Below are positions 17,241 through 25,927 of a DNA stretch of 64,000 bases, piece after piece. The stretch covers positions 332,729-396,728 of the forward strand of contig JBJOKE010000003.1 in NCBI GenBank assembly GCA_046046245.1, given 5' to 3'. The position numbers and the translations under genes were made by a program. Below the pieces are notes generated by a model. The model searched no databases. It was given only the letters and a program-made list of their open reading frames with translations, and was not told the DNA's origin. Each line of letters begins with the position of its first letter. The first letter of the stretch is position 1. The DNA comes from UBA4615 sp046046245 (lineage in GTDB: Bacteria; Pseudomonadota; Gammaproteobacteria; Burkholderiales; Burkholderiaceae_E).

Positions 17241-17263
17241 CGCGGGGCGGCGGGCGCCCCGCG
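17241..17263. terminator. Bidirectional hairpin between convergent genes
   Basis: CGCGGGGCG, loop GCGGG, CGCCCCGCG forms a 9-bp perfect stem between the ndh stop (17238) and the stop of the minus-strand FG-GAP gene (17268). There is no T-run on either side. Confidence 0.55.
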
Positions 17264-17267
17264 TCGC

Positions 17268-18572
17268 TCAGAGCTTGACCCAGGCGGCGAAGCTGCCGCC
17301 GAGGTTCCTCGCCCAGTAGCGCCCGGCCGCCTGCCCGCCGTCGCTGGCCACCAGGTCGGGCCGGCCGTCGCCGTCGCGGTCGGCGAGCCAGACCCATTCG
17401 GCCCAGGTCGGATGGCCGCCGAAGGCGAAGTACATCACCGTCGACGCCGAGGCGTTCGTCGTGGCCGCGCGCGCCGTGGTGACGTCGGTGAACGTGCGGT
17501 TCGCCATCGCGAGCACCTGCACGAGGTAGCCCTTGTAGAAGTCGGGGTCGCCGCCGGTGCCCTTGGTCCGGCCCACCACCAGCTCGACCTTGCCGTCGCC
17601 GTCGATGTCCGCGGCGGCGAACACCAGCGGGTTCTGCCAGCCCGGGATCGCGGGGATCGTGCTGCGGCGGTCCTCGGCGAAGGTGCCGGTGCCGTTGCCC
17701 CAGTAGACGTAGGTCGCCAGGTAGGTCTCGTCGCCGCCCACCAGCAGGTCGACGTGGCCGTCGCCGTCGAGGTCGAGCATCTCGGCGGTGAACAGCGGCT
17801 TGGTCGCGGGGCCGATCGTCGCGGGCACGCGGGCGCGGTCGAGGGTGAAGCCGCCCTTGCCGTCGTTGATCAGGAAGTACGAGCCGCCCTTCTGGTCGGC
17901 GACGAACAGGTCCAGGTCGCCGTCGCCGTCGATGTCCGCGCTGGCGCAGCCGTGGTGGAAACCGACGGTCTGCGTCCAGGGGTCGGTGACCGCCTTCAGC
18001 TTGCCGCCGCCGCTCAGCAGCATCGCGTTCGTCGTGCCGGGGAAGGGCGGGGCGTCGTAGCCGTGGGCGCAGACGAAGACGTCGTTGCGGCCGTCGCCGT
18101 TGAAGTCGCCGAAGATCACCTTCCGCGCGTGGTTGAGCTTCGGCACGGCGCCGTCGACGATCGTGGCGGTCACGTCGGTGAAGCTGCCGTCGGCGGCGCC
18201 CTTGTAGATCGCGAGCGGGGTCGAGGCCGTCCCCTCGAGGAAGCGGCCGTAGGCGACGACCGCGTCCGGCACGCCGTCGCCGTCGAGGTCCGCGAGGCCG
18301 CGCGCGGTGCGCATCAGCGCGCCGTCGGCGGAGAACGGCGCCGCGTTCCAGTTGACGAGCGAGGGCAGGGCGGCGGCGGTCGCGATGGCGTACGAGGTGG
18401 CCTTCTGCGCCGTCGGGGCGGTGGCGGCAGGAGCGGGTGCCGGTGCGGCCGCAGGGGCCGGTGCGGCCGCGGGGGCGGCGGCCGGCGAGGACGCGCCGCC
18501 GCCGCCGCAGGCGGCGACGAGGGTGGCGATCAGGAGGCCGCTCGCGGCGGCGGCGGTACGGGGGAGTCTCAT
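17268..18572 (-). CDS. FG-GAP/VCBS-repeat lipoprotein
   Basis: The 434-residue protein begins with a lipoprotein signal (lipobox VAAC after about 20 residues) and an Ala/Pro linker of about 35 residues. Several beta-propeller repeats then each carry a calcium-binding DxDGDGxxD loop, for example LADLDGDGVPDAVVAY and DIDGDGDLDLFVAD. Such proteins are exported and often act in surface binding; no enzyme motif is seen. ATG 18572 is chosen because the lipobox lies at the right distance and a GA-rich ribosome site precedes it. It is convergent with ndh. Confidence 0.8.
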   Translation of the reverse strand: MRLPRTAAAASGLLIATLVAACGGGGASSPAAAPAAAPAPAAAPAPAPAATAPTAQKATSYAIATAAALPSLVNWNAAPFSADGALMRTARGLADLDGDGVPDAVVAYGRFLEGTASTPLAIYKGAADGSFTDVTATIVDGAVPKLNHARKVIFGDFNGDGRNDVFVCAHGYDAPPFPGTTNAMLLSGGGKLKAVTDPWTQTVGFHHGCASADIDGDGDLDLFVADQKGGSYFLINDGKGGFTLDRARVPATIGPATKPLFTAEMLDLDGDGHVDLLVGGDETYLATYVYWGNGTGTFAEDRRSTIPAIPGWQNPLVFAAADIDGDGKVELVVGRTKGTGGDPDFYKGYLVQVLAMANRTFTDVTTARAATTNASASTVMYFAFGGHPTWAEWVWLADRDGDGRPDLVASDGGQAAGRYWARNLGGSFAAWVKL

Positions 18573-18797
18573 GGTCGGAGCTCTCTCGGGTCTTGGGGAT
18601 CTTTCGGAGGCCGGGTGGGCCTCGTGAGCGTCTCCAGCGCGACGGCGGACGACCTCCGGACCCGGTGCCAGCTTGGCGGCGCGTCGACGCGCGTCGGGCG
18701 GGCCGCCGCCGTGCGGGGGCTGGCCGGGACGAGCGGCGACCCCGTTGACGTCGTCGCGCAACGGCCGCGCGGGCGCCGCCTGCCCGGCCGACCGCGG

Positions 18798-19514
18798 TCA
18801 GGGCAGGAACGCCGACGAGATCCAGCGCACGCCGACGGTGAACCAGCGCTCTTCGCCGCCGCCCGGGCCGACGCGCGTGCCCGCGGTGGTGTCCACCTGC
18901 AGCCGGTCCGGCACCAGCCAGATCCGCAGGCCCGCGTGGACGAAGGGCTTCGAGCCGCTCTCGCCGAACGTCTCGGCGATCAGCTGGACGGGCCCGAACA
19001 GCGACACCTCGGTGCCCAGGCCCCAGGTGCCGCGGGTCCGGTGCCGGTGCCGGTCGTGAAGCGCGCCGACGTTCGCGTGCAGCACGACGCGGTCGCCGCC
19101 CGGCGACCAGCTGGCGGGCAGGTAGCCGTAGACGTTGTCGATCAGGTTGCCGACCGGATCGATGGCCGCGTCGCGGGCCACGCCGAGCACCGCGCCCCAG
19201 CCGAAGCCGTCGGGGACGAGCGGGCGGAAGAGGGTCTTGGCCTGCGCGAGCATCGTGCCCCGGCCCAGGCTGCCGCCGTCGCGCGCGACCGCGCCGCCCA
19301 GCGCGAGCTCGAGGTTGCCGCCGGGATTGCAGCTCGGCAGCGCCCACAGCTCGTCCGGCCTGCCGCGGTTCACGCGGACCCAGCTCTCGACCTGGCAGGC
19401 CTTCGCGTCCACGAGGCGCGCGTCGTCGGTGATCATCGGCCGCGCGGCGTGCGCGGCACGGGGCGCCGCGAGCGCGACGAGCGCGGCGAACAGCACGGGC
19501 AGGAAGGGACGCAC
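18798..19514 (-). CDS. Exported protein of unknown function
   Basis: A Sec signal peptide of about 23 residues ends with AAHA. The mature part of about 215 residues begins ARPMITDDARLVD and is rich in glycine and in alternating hydrophobic residues, as in a small outer-membrane beta-barrel. GNLELALGGAVARDGG and HAGLRIWLVPD look like barrel strands. The C-terminus is VGVRWISSAFLP, with aromatic residues near the end. GTG 19514 is chosen because the signal peptide starts there; no better ATG is present. The family is not recognised. The RPMITDDA opening occurs in a widespread family of uncharacterised exported proteins. Confidence 0.6.
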   Translation of the reverse strand: MRPFLPVLFAALVALAAPRAAHAARPMITDDARLVDAKACQVESWVRVNRGRPDELWALPSCNPGGNLELALGGAVARDGGSLGRGTMLAQAKTLFRPLVPDGFGWGAVLGVARDAAIDPVGNLIDNVYGYLPASWSPGGDRVVLHANVGALHDRHRHRTRGTWGLGTEVSLFGPVQLIAETFGESGSKPFVHAGLRIWLVPDRLQVDTTAGTRVGPGGGEERWFTVGVRWISSAFLP

Positions 19515-19757
19515 GCGAGGCTCCGGACGGACGGGTGCCGCGGGACGCGGCGTCCGCGAGTCTAGGCGAGCCGATGGGTCGGGGCGATGACGGCGCGACG
19601 GATCCGGGCCGGACCGCAGGTCGCACGCGATCGACCCGCAGGGGCCGAGCCGCGCCCGGGCCGGCCGTGACCGTTGCGGTACCATCGGCCCACCGGGGCG
19701 AGGGGTCGCGCCGACATGGACCCGCCGCGTCTCCCCGGGGAGCGCGGCTTTCGATGG

Positions 19758-21638
19758 ATGACGAACGGTTTCCACCGCCGGTCTCTCGGTTGCGCTGCGG
19801 CACGGGTGTCCCTCCCCCTCCTGCTGGCCTGCATGCCTGCGGCGATCGATGCGGCCGGGCTCGCCGCGTTCACCGAGCAGGTGCGGGTCAGTCTGCCCGT
19901 CCAGCCCGAGGTCGTCGCCCGACACGAGGCATTCCGCGCGCAGCTGAGCGCGTTCGCCGCCTCGCGCGCGGGGGCCCGGCCGCGGCTCGACCTGACCGGT
20001 TCGGTCGGCGTCGAGCGCTCGCGCTACCTGTCGTCCGGCGGCACCGGCGACCCTGAGACCGGTTCGAGCCGGCGCGCGACGCTGCTGGGCCGCCAGCTGC
20101 TGTACGACGGCGGCGAGATCGACGCCGAGACCGAGCGCCAAGGCCATCTCGCGAACGTGCTGCTCTTCGAGCTGCGGGCGACCGAGGACACCGTGCTGCT
20201 CGAGTCGGCCCGCGCCTGGGTCGACGTGCTGCGCCAGCGGGCGCTGGTCGCCGTGGCCGCGGAGGTGGTGGAGAGCCACGAGCGGCTGGTCGCCCTGGTG
20301 GGCGTGCGCGTCGGGTCCGGCGTCGCGCGCCCGGTCGACCAGGAGCAGGCCGCCGCGCGCCTGGCCTCCGCGCGGCTGTCGCGCGAGGCCGAGGAGGCCG
20401 CGCTGGCCGAGGCGCTGGCTCGGTGGCGGCGCCTGAGCGCCGCGCCGATCCCGCTGGGCGGCGCGGGCTTCGAGGTGCCTTCCGGCTGGATGCCGGGAAC
20501 CGAGGCGGACGCGCTCGCCGAAGCCATGGCGAACGCGCCGTCGGCCCTGGCGACGCTCTGCGCGGTCTCCGCGCTCGGTGCCGAGGTCCGCGTGCGGCGT
20601 GCCGCCTACGCGCCGCGCGTCGCGCTCGAGGCGCGTCACGACCTCGCGGCGCAGACCCCTTTCTTCCGCGATGCCGCCGCCACCAGCCTGCTCGTGACCC
20701 TGAGCCTGAACCTGTTCGCCGGCTTCGGCGACACGAATCGGGAGGCCGAGACGGAGCGCCGCCTCGAGGCCGCGCGCCAGACCCATCGGGACGCGCTGCT
20801 CGCGCTGCGGCAGTCGGTCGCCACGGGCTGGGCCGAGACCTCGCGCAACGCGCGGGCGCTGTCCGCCGCCATCGACTACGCGGCCTCCATCCGGCGTGCT
20901 CGCGATCTGTATCTGGCGCAGTACGAGCTCGCCCAGCGCTCGCTGCTGGACCTGCTGAATGCCGAGAGCGAGCTCGCGCAAGCCCGCCGCCTCGAGACCA
21001 ACACGCGGGCGGACCGGGTCGTATCGCAGCTTCGGCTGCTCGCCTCGCTCGGACGGCTGCCCGAGCGGATGGGGGTCGCGCGGCTGCCCGCACTGCCGCC
21101 CGTCCCCGTCGGCGAGCCCGTGCCGCTGCCACTCGCCGGGGCCGCGCCTGTCACGGCCGTCATGAAGCAGGGGTCCGCCGGGCCGGTGACCGGCTCGTCG
21201 CTGCGGATCGAGGAGGGCGAGGTCCGGTATGCGACGCGACGCTCGGCCGCCGCGGAGCGGGTGGAAGCCCTCATCGGCACGGACATCCCCGAGGCCGTGC
21301 GGCGGGGGCTCCTCGGGTGGGTCGCCGCGATCGAGGCCGGCCGGCCCCGGGATCTCTCCGCGTGGCACGTCGGCTCGCCCGATCCGCAGTGGCTCGCCGG
21401 CGAGCGCATGGCGGTCGTGTCGATCGAGCGGATCGACCCGGTGGGCGCGGCCGAGCGCAGCGTGCAGCTGTCGATACGGGTCCTCGAATCGGGCGGCGCC
21501 GCGCTGCGCTGCCTCACCGGGACTCAGCGCTGGCGGTCCGGTCCGGGCGCCGCCGCGGCGATCGTCGAGCGCGAACGGGTGCTCGCGGTGCCGATCGAGC
21601 GCTGCACGAGCGTGACCCAGGGCACCGGTCGACGCTGA
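19758..21638 (+). CDS. TolC-family outer-membrane protein with extra C-terminal domain
   Basis: Residues 1 to about 460 form a TolC-type outer-membrane efflux protein. There is a signal peptide, long helical segments with two repeats, and the conserved SLLDLLNAESELAQARR near the end of the second repeat. An extension of about 155 residues follows (roughly 470-626) that normal TolC proteins lack. It has an alpha/beta pattern, GLLGWVAAIEAGRPRDLSAW and a WLAGERMAVVSIERI strand, and may be a small SnoaL/Cds6-like domain. It is the first gene of a TolC-HlyD-ABC exporter set and would form the outer-membrane channel. ATG 19758 gives the best signal peptide; no strong ribosome site decides the start. 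Confidence 0.85.
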   Translation: MTNGFHRRSLGCAAARVSLPLLLACMPAAIDAAGLAAFTEQVRVSLPVQPEVVARHEAFRAQLSAFAASRAGARPRLDLTGSVGVERSRYLSSGGTGDPETGSSRRATLLGRQLLYDGGEIDAETERQGHLANVLLFELRATEDTVLLESARAWVDVLRQRALVAVAAEVVESHERLVALVGVRVGSGVARPVDQEQAAARLASARLSREAEEAALAEALARWRRLSAAPIPLGGAGFEVPSGWMPGTEADALAEAMANAPSALATLCAVSALGAEVRVRRAAYAPRVALEARHDLAAQTPFFRDAAATSLLVTLSLNLFAGFGDTNREAETERRLEAARQTHRDALLALRQSVATGWAETSRNARALSAAIDYAASIRRARDLYLAQYELAQRSLLDLLNAESELAQARRLETNTRADRVVSQLRLLASLGRLPERMGVARLPALPPVPVGEPVPLPLAGAAPVTAVMKQGSAGPVTGSSLRIEEGEVRYATRRSAAAERVEALIGTDIPEAVRRGLLGWVAAIEAGRPRDLSAWHVGSPDPQWLAGERMAVVSIERIDPVGAAERSVQLSIRVLESGGAALRCLTGTQRWRSGPGAAAAIVERERVLAVPIERCTSVTQGTGRR

Positions 21639-21820
21639 CGCCGCCGGCTGCGCCGGCCGGCGGACATCCGCGCGCTGCGCGGTCGGGCCCCCGCGCCGAT
21701 GCGTGCCGCGGCCCGCGGGCGTGGGGCGCCGCCCACGCCCGGCCTCCGGCCGTCGGGCCGATCGCCGTCGTGCGGCATTTCCTGTGCCAGGGTCGGGCGG
21801 CCGAGCAGAATCGCGCGGCG

Positions 21821-23155
21821 ATGTCGAAGAGTCCGAAGGCGCCCGGCGCGCCGCCACGACGCGACCGGTCGCAGCGGAAGGAGGTCGAGCAGCCGCTGTT
21901 CCGGTCGGAGGTGATGCACGCGCGCCGCGGCCAGTGGCTCGGGCCCGTGCTGCTCGTCTCGCCGGTCTCGCACGCGGTCTGGGCGCTGCTCGCGCTCGCC
22001 GTCTTCGTCGCGCTGGTCGCCTTCGCCACGTTCGGCGAGTTCACCCGCAAGGTCCGCGTCAACGGCTGGATCGTGCCCAGCGACGGCATGGTGCGCGTGT
22101 TCGCGCAGCAGCCCGGCGTGGTCGAGTCGATCCGGATCCGGGAGGGCGATACCGTGGTCCGCGGCGCGCCGCTGATGGTGGTGTCGGCCGAGCGGCGCAG
22201 CTCGGCGGTGGGCGCGACGCAGGCCGAGATCACCCGGCTGCTGGGTGCGCGCCGCGACAGCCTCGAGGTGGAGATCGGCCAGCAGCAGGCGCTGTTCGCG
22301 CAGCAGAAGGCGGCGCTGGAGCGGCGGGCCGACGCGATCCGCAGCGAGGTCGAGCAGTTCGGACGCGAGATCGCGCTGCAGGCCTCGCGCACCGAGCTGT
22401 CGGCCCGCGCCACCGAGCGGATGCGGGAGGTCGCGCGGCGCGGGGCCGCCTCGGTGCAGGAGGTCGACCAGCACCAGGAGGCCGAGCTCGAGCAGCGCTC
22501 GCGGCTGCGCCAGCTCGAGCGGGTCCGCGCCGAGCGCCAGCGCGAGCTGGCCGGGCTGCAGGCCGAGATCGCCGACCTGCCGCTCAAGCACCGGACGCAG
22601 CTGGCGACCCTGCGACGCGAGATCAGCACGCTCGAGCAGGACACCGCCGAGTCCGAGGCCCGCCGCGAGGCGGTGGTGCTGGCGCCGCAGGCCGGCACCG
22701 TCACCGCGATCCAGGCCGAGGTCGGCGGCAACGCGACGCCGAACACGCCGCTGCTGAGCATCGTGCCGGAGGCCTCCCGCCTCGAGGCCCAGCTGTTCGC
22801 CAGCAGCAAGGCGATCGGCTTCGTGCGCCGCGGCCAGCCGGTCCTGCTGCGCCTGCAGGCCTTCCCCTACCAGAAGTTCGGGCACGTGCGCGGCACGGTC
22901 GAGTCGGTGTCGCGGGCCGCGCTGAGCCCGGCCGAGGTGCCGACGCAGCTCGCGGGGCTGACCAGCCTGCTCGGTACCAACGAGCCGATCTACCGGATCG
23001 TGGTTCGGCTCGAGCGCCAGGCGGTGACGGCGTACGGTGCCCAGCAGCCGCTGCAGCCCGGCATGCAACTGGAGTCCGACGTGCTGCTGGAGCGTCGCAG
23101 GCTCTGGGAGTGGGCACTCGAACCGCTGTTCACGCTGACCGGGAAGCTGTCGTGA
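21821..23155 (+). CDS. HlyD-family membrane-fusion protein of a type I exporter
   Basis: HlyD-type adaptors join the inner-membrane ABC exporter to TolC. The 444-residue protein has a cytosolic N-terminus, one transmembrane helix (about residues 50-70), a lipoyl half-motif, and a long coiled coil rich in Glu, Arg and Gln (about 125-275). The second lipoyl part VLAPQAGTVTAIQAEVGG and the beta-barrel follow. It resembles the CvaA branch that serves double-glycine peptides. Its stop overlaps the GTG of the ABC transporter (GTGA). A 180-bp spacer separates it from the TolC gene and may hold its own promoter. Confidence 0.9.
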   Translation: MSKSPKAPGAPPRRDRSQRKEVEQPLFRSEVMHARRGQWLGPVLLVSPVSHAVWALLALAVFVALVAFATFGEFTRKVRVNGWIVPSDGMVRVFAQQPGVVESIRIREGDTVVRGAPLMVVSAERRSSAVGATQAEITRLLGARRDSLEVEIGQQQALFAQQKAALERRADAIRSEVEQFGREIALQASRTELSARATERMREVARRGAASVQEVDQHQEAELEQRSRLRQLERVRAERQRELAGLQAEIADLPLKHRTQLATLRREISTLEQDTAESEARREAVVLAPQAGTVTAIQAEVGGNATPNTPLLSIVPEASRLEAQLFASSKAIGFVRRGQPVLLRLQAFPYQKFGHVRGTVESVSRAALSPAEVPTQLAGLTSLLGTNEPIYRIVVRLERQAVTAYGAQQPLQPGMQLESDVLLERRRLWEWALEPLFTLTGKLS

Positions 23156-25296
23156 TCGATGCACTGCAGCGCGTGAACTTCCGCTTCCGGCGCGATCTGC
23201 CGACGGTGTTCCAGTCGGAGGCGGCCGAGTGCGGACTCGCCTGCCTCGCGATGATCGCCGGCTACCACGGTCACGCCGAGGACCTGTTCGACCTGCGGCG
23301 GCGCTTCGGCGTGTCGCTGCAGGGCGCCCGGCTGACCGACCTCACGCGGATCGCCGAGCAGCTCGCCATGGCGCCGCGCGCGCTCCGGCTCGAGCTCGAC
23401 GAGATCGGCCAGCTCGCGCTGCCCTGCGTGCTGCACTGGGACCTCAACCACTTCGTGGTGCTGAAGGAGGTGGTCCGCGGCGGCGTGGTGATCCACGACC
23501 CGGCCTCGGGCGTGCGCCGCCTGACCATGAAGCAGCTGTCGGATCACTTCACCGGCGTGGCGCTCGAGCTCAGGCCGACCTCGTCCTTCCAGCGCCGGAA
23601 GGTCTCGACGCCCCTGCGGATCACCGACACCATCGGCCGGATCACAGGCCTGAAGCGGTCGCTCGCGCAGCTGCTGTCGCTGGCGCTGGTCATCGAGCTG
23701 CTGCTGGTGATCGCGCCGTTCTTCATGCAGTGGGTGGTCGACAACGTGCTGGTGAGCGGCGACCGCGACCTGCTGGTGACGCTGGCGCTGGGCTTCGCCT
23801 TCGTGATGCTCCTGCAGGTGGCGTTCACGTCGATCCGGACCTGGATGCTGCTGGTGCTGTCGACCTCGCTGAAGGTCCAGGGACGCACCAGCGTGCTCAC
23901 CCACCTGCTACGGCTGCCCAGCAGCTATTTCGAGACGCGCTACCTCGGCGACATCGTCTCGCGCGTCGGCTCGCTCGACACGATCCAGCATGCGCTGACG
24001 ACCGACGTGGTCGAGGCGCTGCTCGACGGCTTCTTCGCGCTGCTGACGCTGGGCATCATGTTCGTCTTCAGCCCGATGCTGGCGGCGATCGTGCTGTCCG
24101 TCGCGGTGATCTACGGCTTGATGCGCTGGGCGCTCTACACGCCGCTTCGCGAGGCCTCGATGGAGGCCATCGTCTGGTCGGCGAGACGGGACAACCACTT
24201 CCTCGAGACCCTGCGCGCGATCAAGACGATCAAGCTGATGGGCGCGCAGAACATCCGCCGCGCGCACTGGCTGAACCTGTTCGTCGAGGCCATCAACCGC
24301 GACCTGGTGACGCAGAAGCTGCGCCTGGTGTTCCGCATCGTCGATGGCCTGCTCGACGGCCTGCTGCACATCGCGATCATCCTGCTCGGCGCCTCGCTGG
24401 TGCTGGACAACACCTTCTCGGTGGGCATGCTGCTCGCGTTCGTCTCGTACAAGGATCAGTTCGTCCAGCGGGTCACGGCGCTGATCAACAAGGCGGTCGA
24501 CCTTCGGATGCTGCGGCTGCACGCCGAGCGTCTGGCCGATGTCGCGCTGGCCGAGCCCGAGCCGCAGAGCCACTCGAGGGTCGAGGGCGCGGTGGAGTTC
24601 CGCGCGTCGATCGAGCTGCGCGACCTGCGGTACCGCTACAGCGAGCACGACCCCTGGGTGCTCGACGGCGTCAGCCTGAAGATCGAGCCCGGCGAGTCGG
24701 TGGCGATCGTCGGCGCCTCGGGCTGCGGCAAGACCACGCTGATGAAGATCCTGGCGAGCCTGCTGCAGCCCAGCTCGGGGGAGGTCCTGGTGGGCGGCGA
24801 GCCGATCGCGCACGTGGGGCTCGAGGCCTACCGGAGGGCGATCGGCGTGGTGATGCAGGACGACCACCTGCTCGCCGGCTCGATCGCCGACAACATCTGC
24901 TTCTTCGCGACGCGGCCCGACCGCGAACGGATCGAGCGCTGCGCGCGGCTCGCCGCGGTGCACGACGACATCCGGCAGATGGCGATGGGCTACGACTCGC
25001 TGATCGGCGACATGGGCACCTCGCTGTCGGGCGGCCAGAAGCAGCGCGTGCTGCTCGCCCGCGCGCTCTATCGCCAGCCGCGGATCCTGCTGCTCGACGA
25101 GGCGACCAGCCATCTCGACGTGAAGCTCGAGCGGGCAGTCAACGACGCGATCCGTCGCACGCGGATCACCCGGATCATCATCGCTCACCGGCCCGAGACC
25201 ATCCGCTCGGCACACCGCGTGATCACGCTCGAGGGCGGTCGGGTCGTCGGGGACCTGCGGGTCGCGACCGACGGCGGTCAGGCGGCGACCCGCTGA
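23152..25296 (+). CDS. Peptidase-containing ABC exporter (C39, CvaB-like)
   Basis: This exporter both cleaves a double-glycine leader and transports the released peptide. The N-terminal C39 peptidase domain keeps all key residues: Gln21 and Cys27 in QSEAAECGLA, His100 in LNHFVVL, and Asp116 in IHDPASG. Six membrane helices follow (about 165-440). An ATPase domain has Walker A GASGCGKTT, signature LSGGQKQR, Walker B ILLLDEATSHLD and H-loop IIAHRPE. Its 714 residues equal the family length. GTG 23152 overlaps the previous stop. The intact peptidase predicts a double-glycine substrate, and the small gene at 25433-25687 encodes exactly such a leader. Confidence 0.93.
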   Translation: MIDALQRVNFRFRRDLPTVFQSEAAECGLACLAMIAGYHGHAEDLFDLRRRFGVSLQGARLTDLTRIAEQLAMAPRALRLELDEIGQLALPCVLHWDLNHFVVLKEVVRGGVVIHDPASGVRRLTMKQLSDHFTGVALELRPTSSFQRRKVSTPLRITDTIGRITGLKRSLAQLLSLALVIELLLVIAPFFMQWVVDNVLVSGDRDLLVTLALGFAFVMLLQVAFTSIRTWMLLVLSTSLKVQGRTSVLTHLLRLPSSYFETRYLGDIVSRVGSLDTIQHALTTDVVEALLDGFFALLTLGIMFVFSPMLAAIVLSVAVIYGLMRWALYTPLREASMEAIVWSARRDNHFLETLRAIKTIKLMGAQNIRRAHWLNLFVEAINRDLVTQKLRLVFRIVDGLLDGLLHIAIILLGASLVLDNTFSVGMLLAFVSYKDQFVQRVTALINKAVDLRMLRLHAERLADVALAEPEPQSHSRVEGAVEFRASIELRDLRYRYSEHDPWVLDGVSLKIEPGESVAIVGASGCGKTTLMKILASLLQPSSGEVLVGGEPIAHVGLEAYRRAIGVVMQDDHLLAGSIADNICFFATRPDRERIERCARLAAVHDDIRQMAMGYDSLIGDMGTSLSGGQKQRVLLARALYRQPRILLLDEATSHLDVKLERAVNDAIRRTRITRIIIAHRPETIRSAHRVITLEGGRVVGDLRVATDGGQAATR

Positions 25297-25386
25297 CCCG
25301 GGCGGTCCCCGGGCCGGTCGCGCGACCCGGTGCGCCGACACCGCCTTGGGTGGCCGGGGCGTCGGTTCCGCCGCCCCAGCCAGCGA

Positions 25387-25410
25387 AAAGGGCACCCGAA
25401 GGTGCCCTTT
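25387..25410. terminator. Terminator between the exporter and peptide genes
   Basis: AAAGGGCACC, loop CGAA, GGTGCCCTTT is a perfect 10-bp stem. Read on the minus strand the loop is the stable TTCG tetraloop and the stem runs into TTTT, so it should end the peptide transcript (stop at 25433). On the plus strand it lies 90 bp after the exporter gene. Confidence 0.8.
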
Positions 25411-25432
25411 CCGTACTACTCAGCGGGTCCGA

Positions 25433-25687
25433 TCACCAGCGACGACGGCTGCTCTTGCCGAGGCCCTTGCCGCCGCCGCCGTCACCGCCGCCACCGCCAC
25501 CGCCGCCACCGCCGCCGCCGCCGCCGCCGCAGCCGCAGCCCTTGCCGCCGCCGCCCTTGCCGCCGCCCTTGCCGCCGCCTTTGCCGCCGCCCTTGCCGCC
25601 GCCCTTGCCGCCGCCCTTGCCGTGGCCCTTACCCTTCTTGCCGCCGCCGGCGACACTCAACTGTTCCTCTAGGGACAGAACACGCAT
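25433..25687 (-). CDS. Gly/Lys-repeat peptide precursor with double-glycine leader
   Basis: The 84-residue product starts MRVLSLEEQLSVAGG, a classic double-glycine leader (LS-x-E-x-L-x-x-V-x-GG pattern). Cleavage after GG would release a 69-residue peptide. It opens GKKGKGHGK, continues with about five GGGK repeats, has a GCGC motif with two cysteines, then a run of about 15 glycines, and ends KSSRRRW. It contains about a dozen lysines and is strongly cationic. ATG 25687 is chosen because GGAG lies 6 bp upstream; an ATG 6 bp earlier sits too close to that site. Its exporter genes are immediately convergent, and a SET methyltransferase and a dioxygenase-kinase fusion are divergent. I know no named family; a bacteriocin or a structural, mineral-binding or surface peptide is possible. 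Confidence 0.75.
   Translation of the reverse strand: MRVLSLEEQLSVAGGGKKGKGHGKGGGKGGGKGGGKGGGKGGGKGGGGKGCGCGGGGGGGGGGGGGGGDGGGGKGLGKSSRRRW
25541..25627. repeat. 12-bp tandem repeat within the peptide gene
   Basis: About six copies of CTTGCCGCCGCC (GGGK on the minus strand), one with an extra triplet and one with a C-to-T change, lie in tandem. A separate CCG/CCA triplet tract at about 25474-25530 encodes the glycine run. Both are in-frame units prone to slippage, so peptide length probably varies between strains. Confidence 0.85.
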
Positions 25688-25849
25688 TGCCATCTCCAAT
25701 TAAGGTGAGTCGAACAGGTTGCGTCCCGATCGGGCCGCTGTGCCCCTCGTGGTGACGGGAACGTCTTCGGTCACACCGGGACCTATCGAAGCGTTGCATC
25801 ACCGTGGCATGCCGTCGTTGCGATTGTTGGCACGGACGAGCGGAATTCG

Positions 25850-25868
25850 GTCTCCGATCGACGGAGAC
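25850..25868. promoter_or_regulatory. Inverted repeat between peptide and SET genes
   Basis: GTCTCCG, spacer ATCGA, CGGAGAC forms a 7-bp perfect inverted repeat in the 240-bp divergent region. A TAGACT -10-like box at 25921 lies directly before the SET gene start, which suggests a leaderless or nearly leaderless transcript. Binding by a regulator is a guess. Confidence 0.3.
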
Positions 25869-25927
25869 GGTGTCGGGATGCACGGGTGAACTAAGTCCTC
25901 GCAGTTCGGCGGCCACGGCCTAGACTG

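Noticed and set aside
15817..19803. A minus-strand frame of about 1,300 codons.
   Set aside because: It reads through the antisense of ndh and out of frame over the FG-GAP gene. The translation is low-complexity Arg-rich, as expected by chance at about 70% GC.
25346..25703. Plus-strand Ala- or Arg-rich frames opposite the peptide gene.
   Set aside because: They are other-strand readings of the CCG repeats with no ribosome site. Only the minus-strand frame has a leader motif, a well-spaced GGAG and a terminator.
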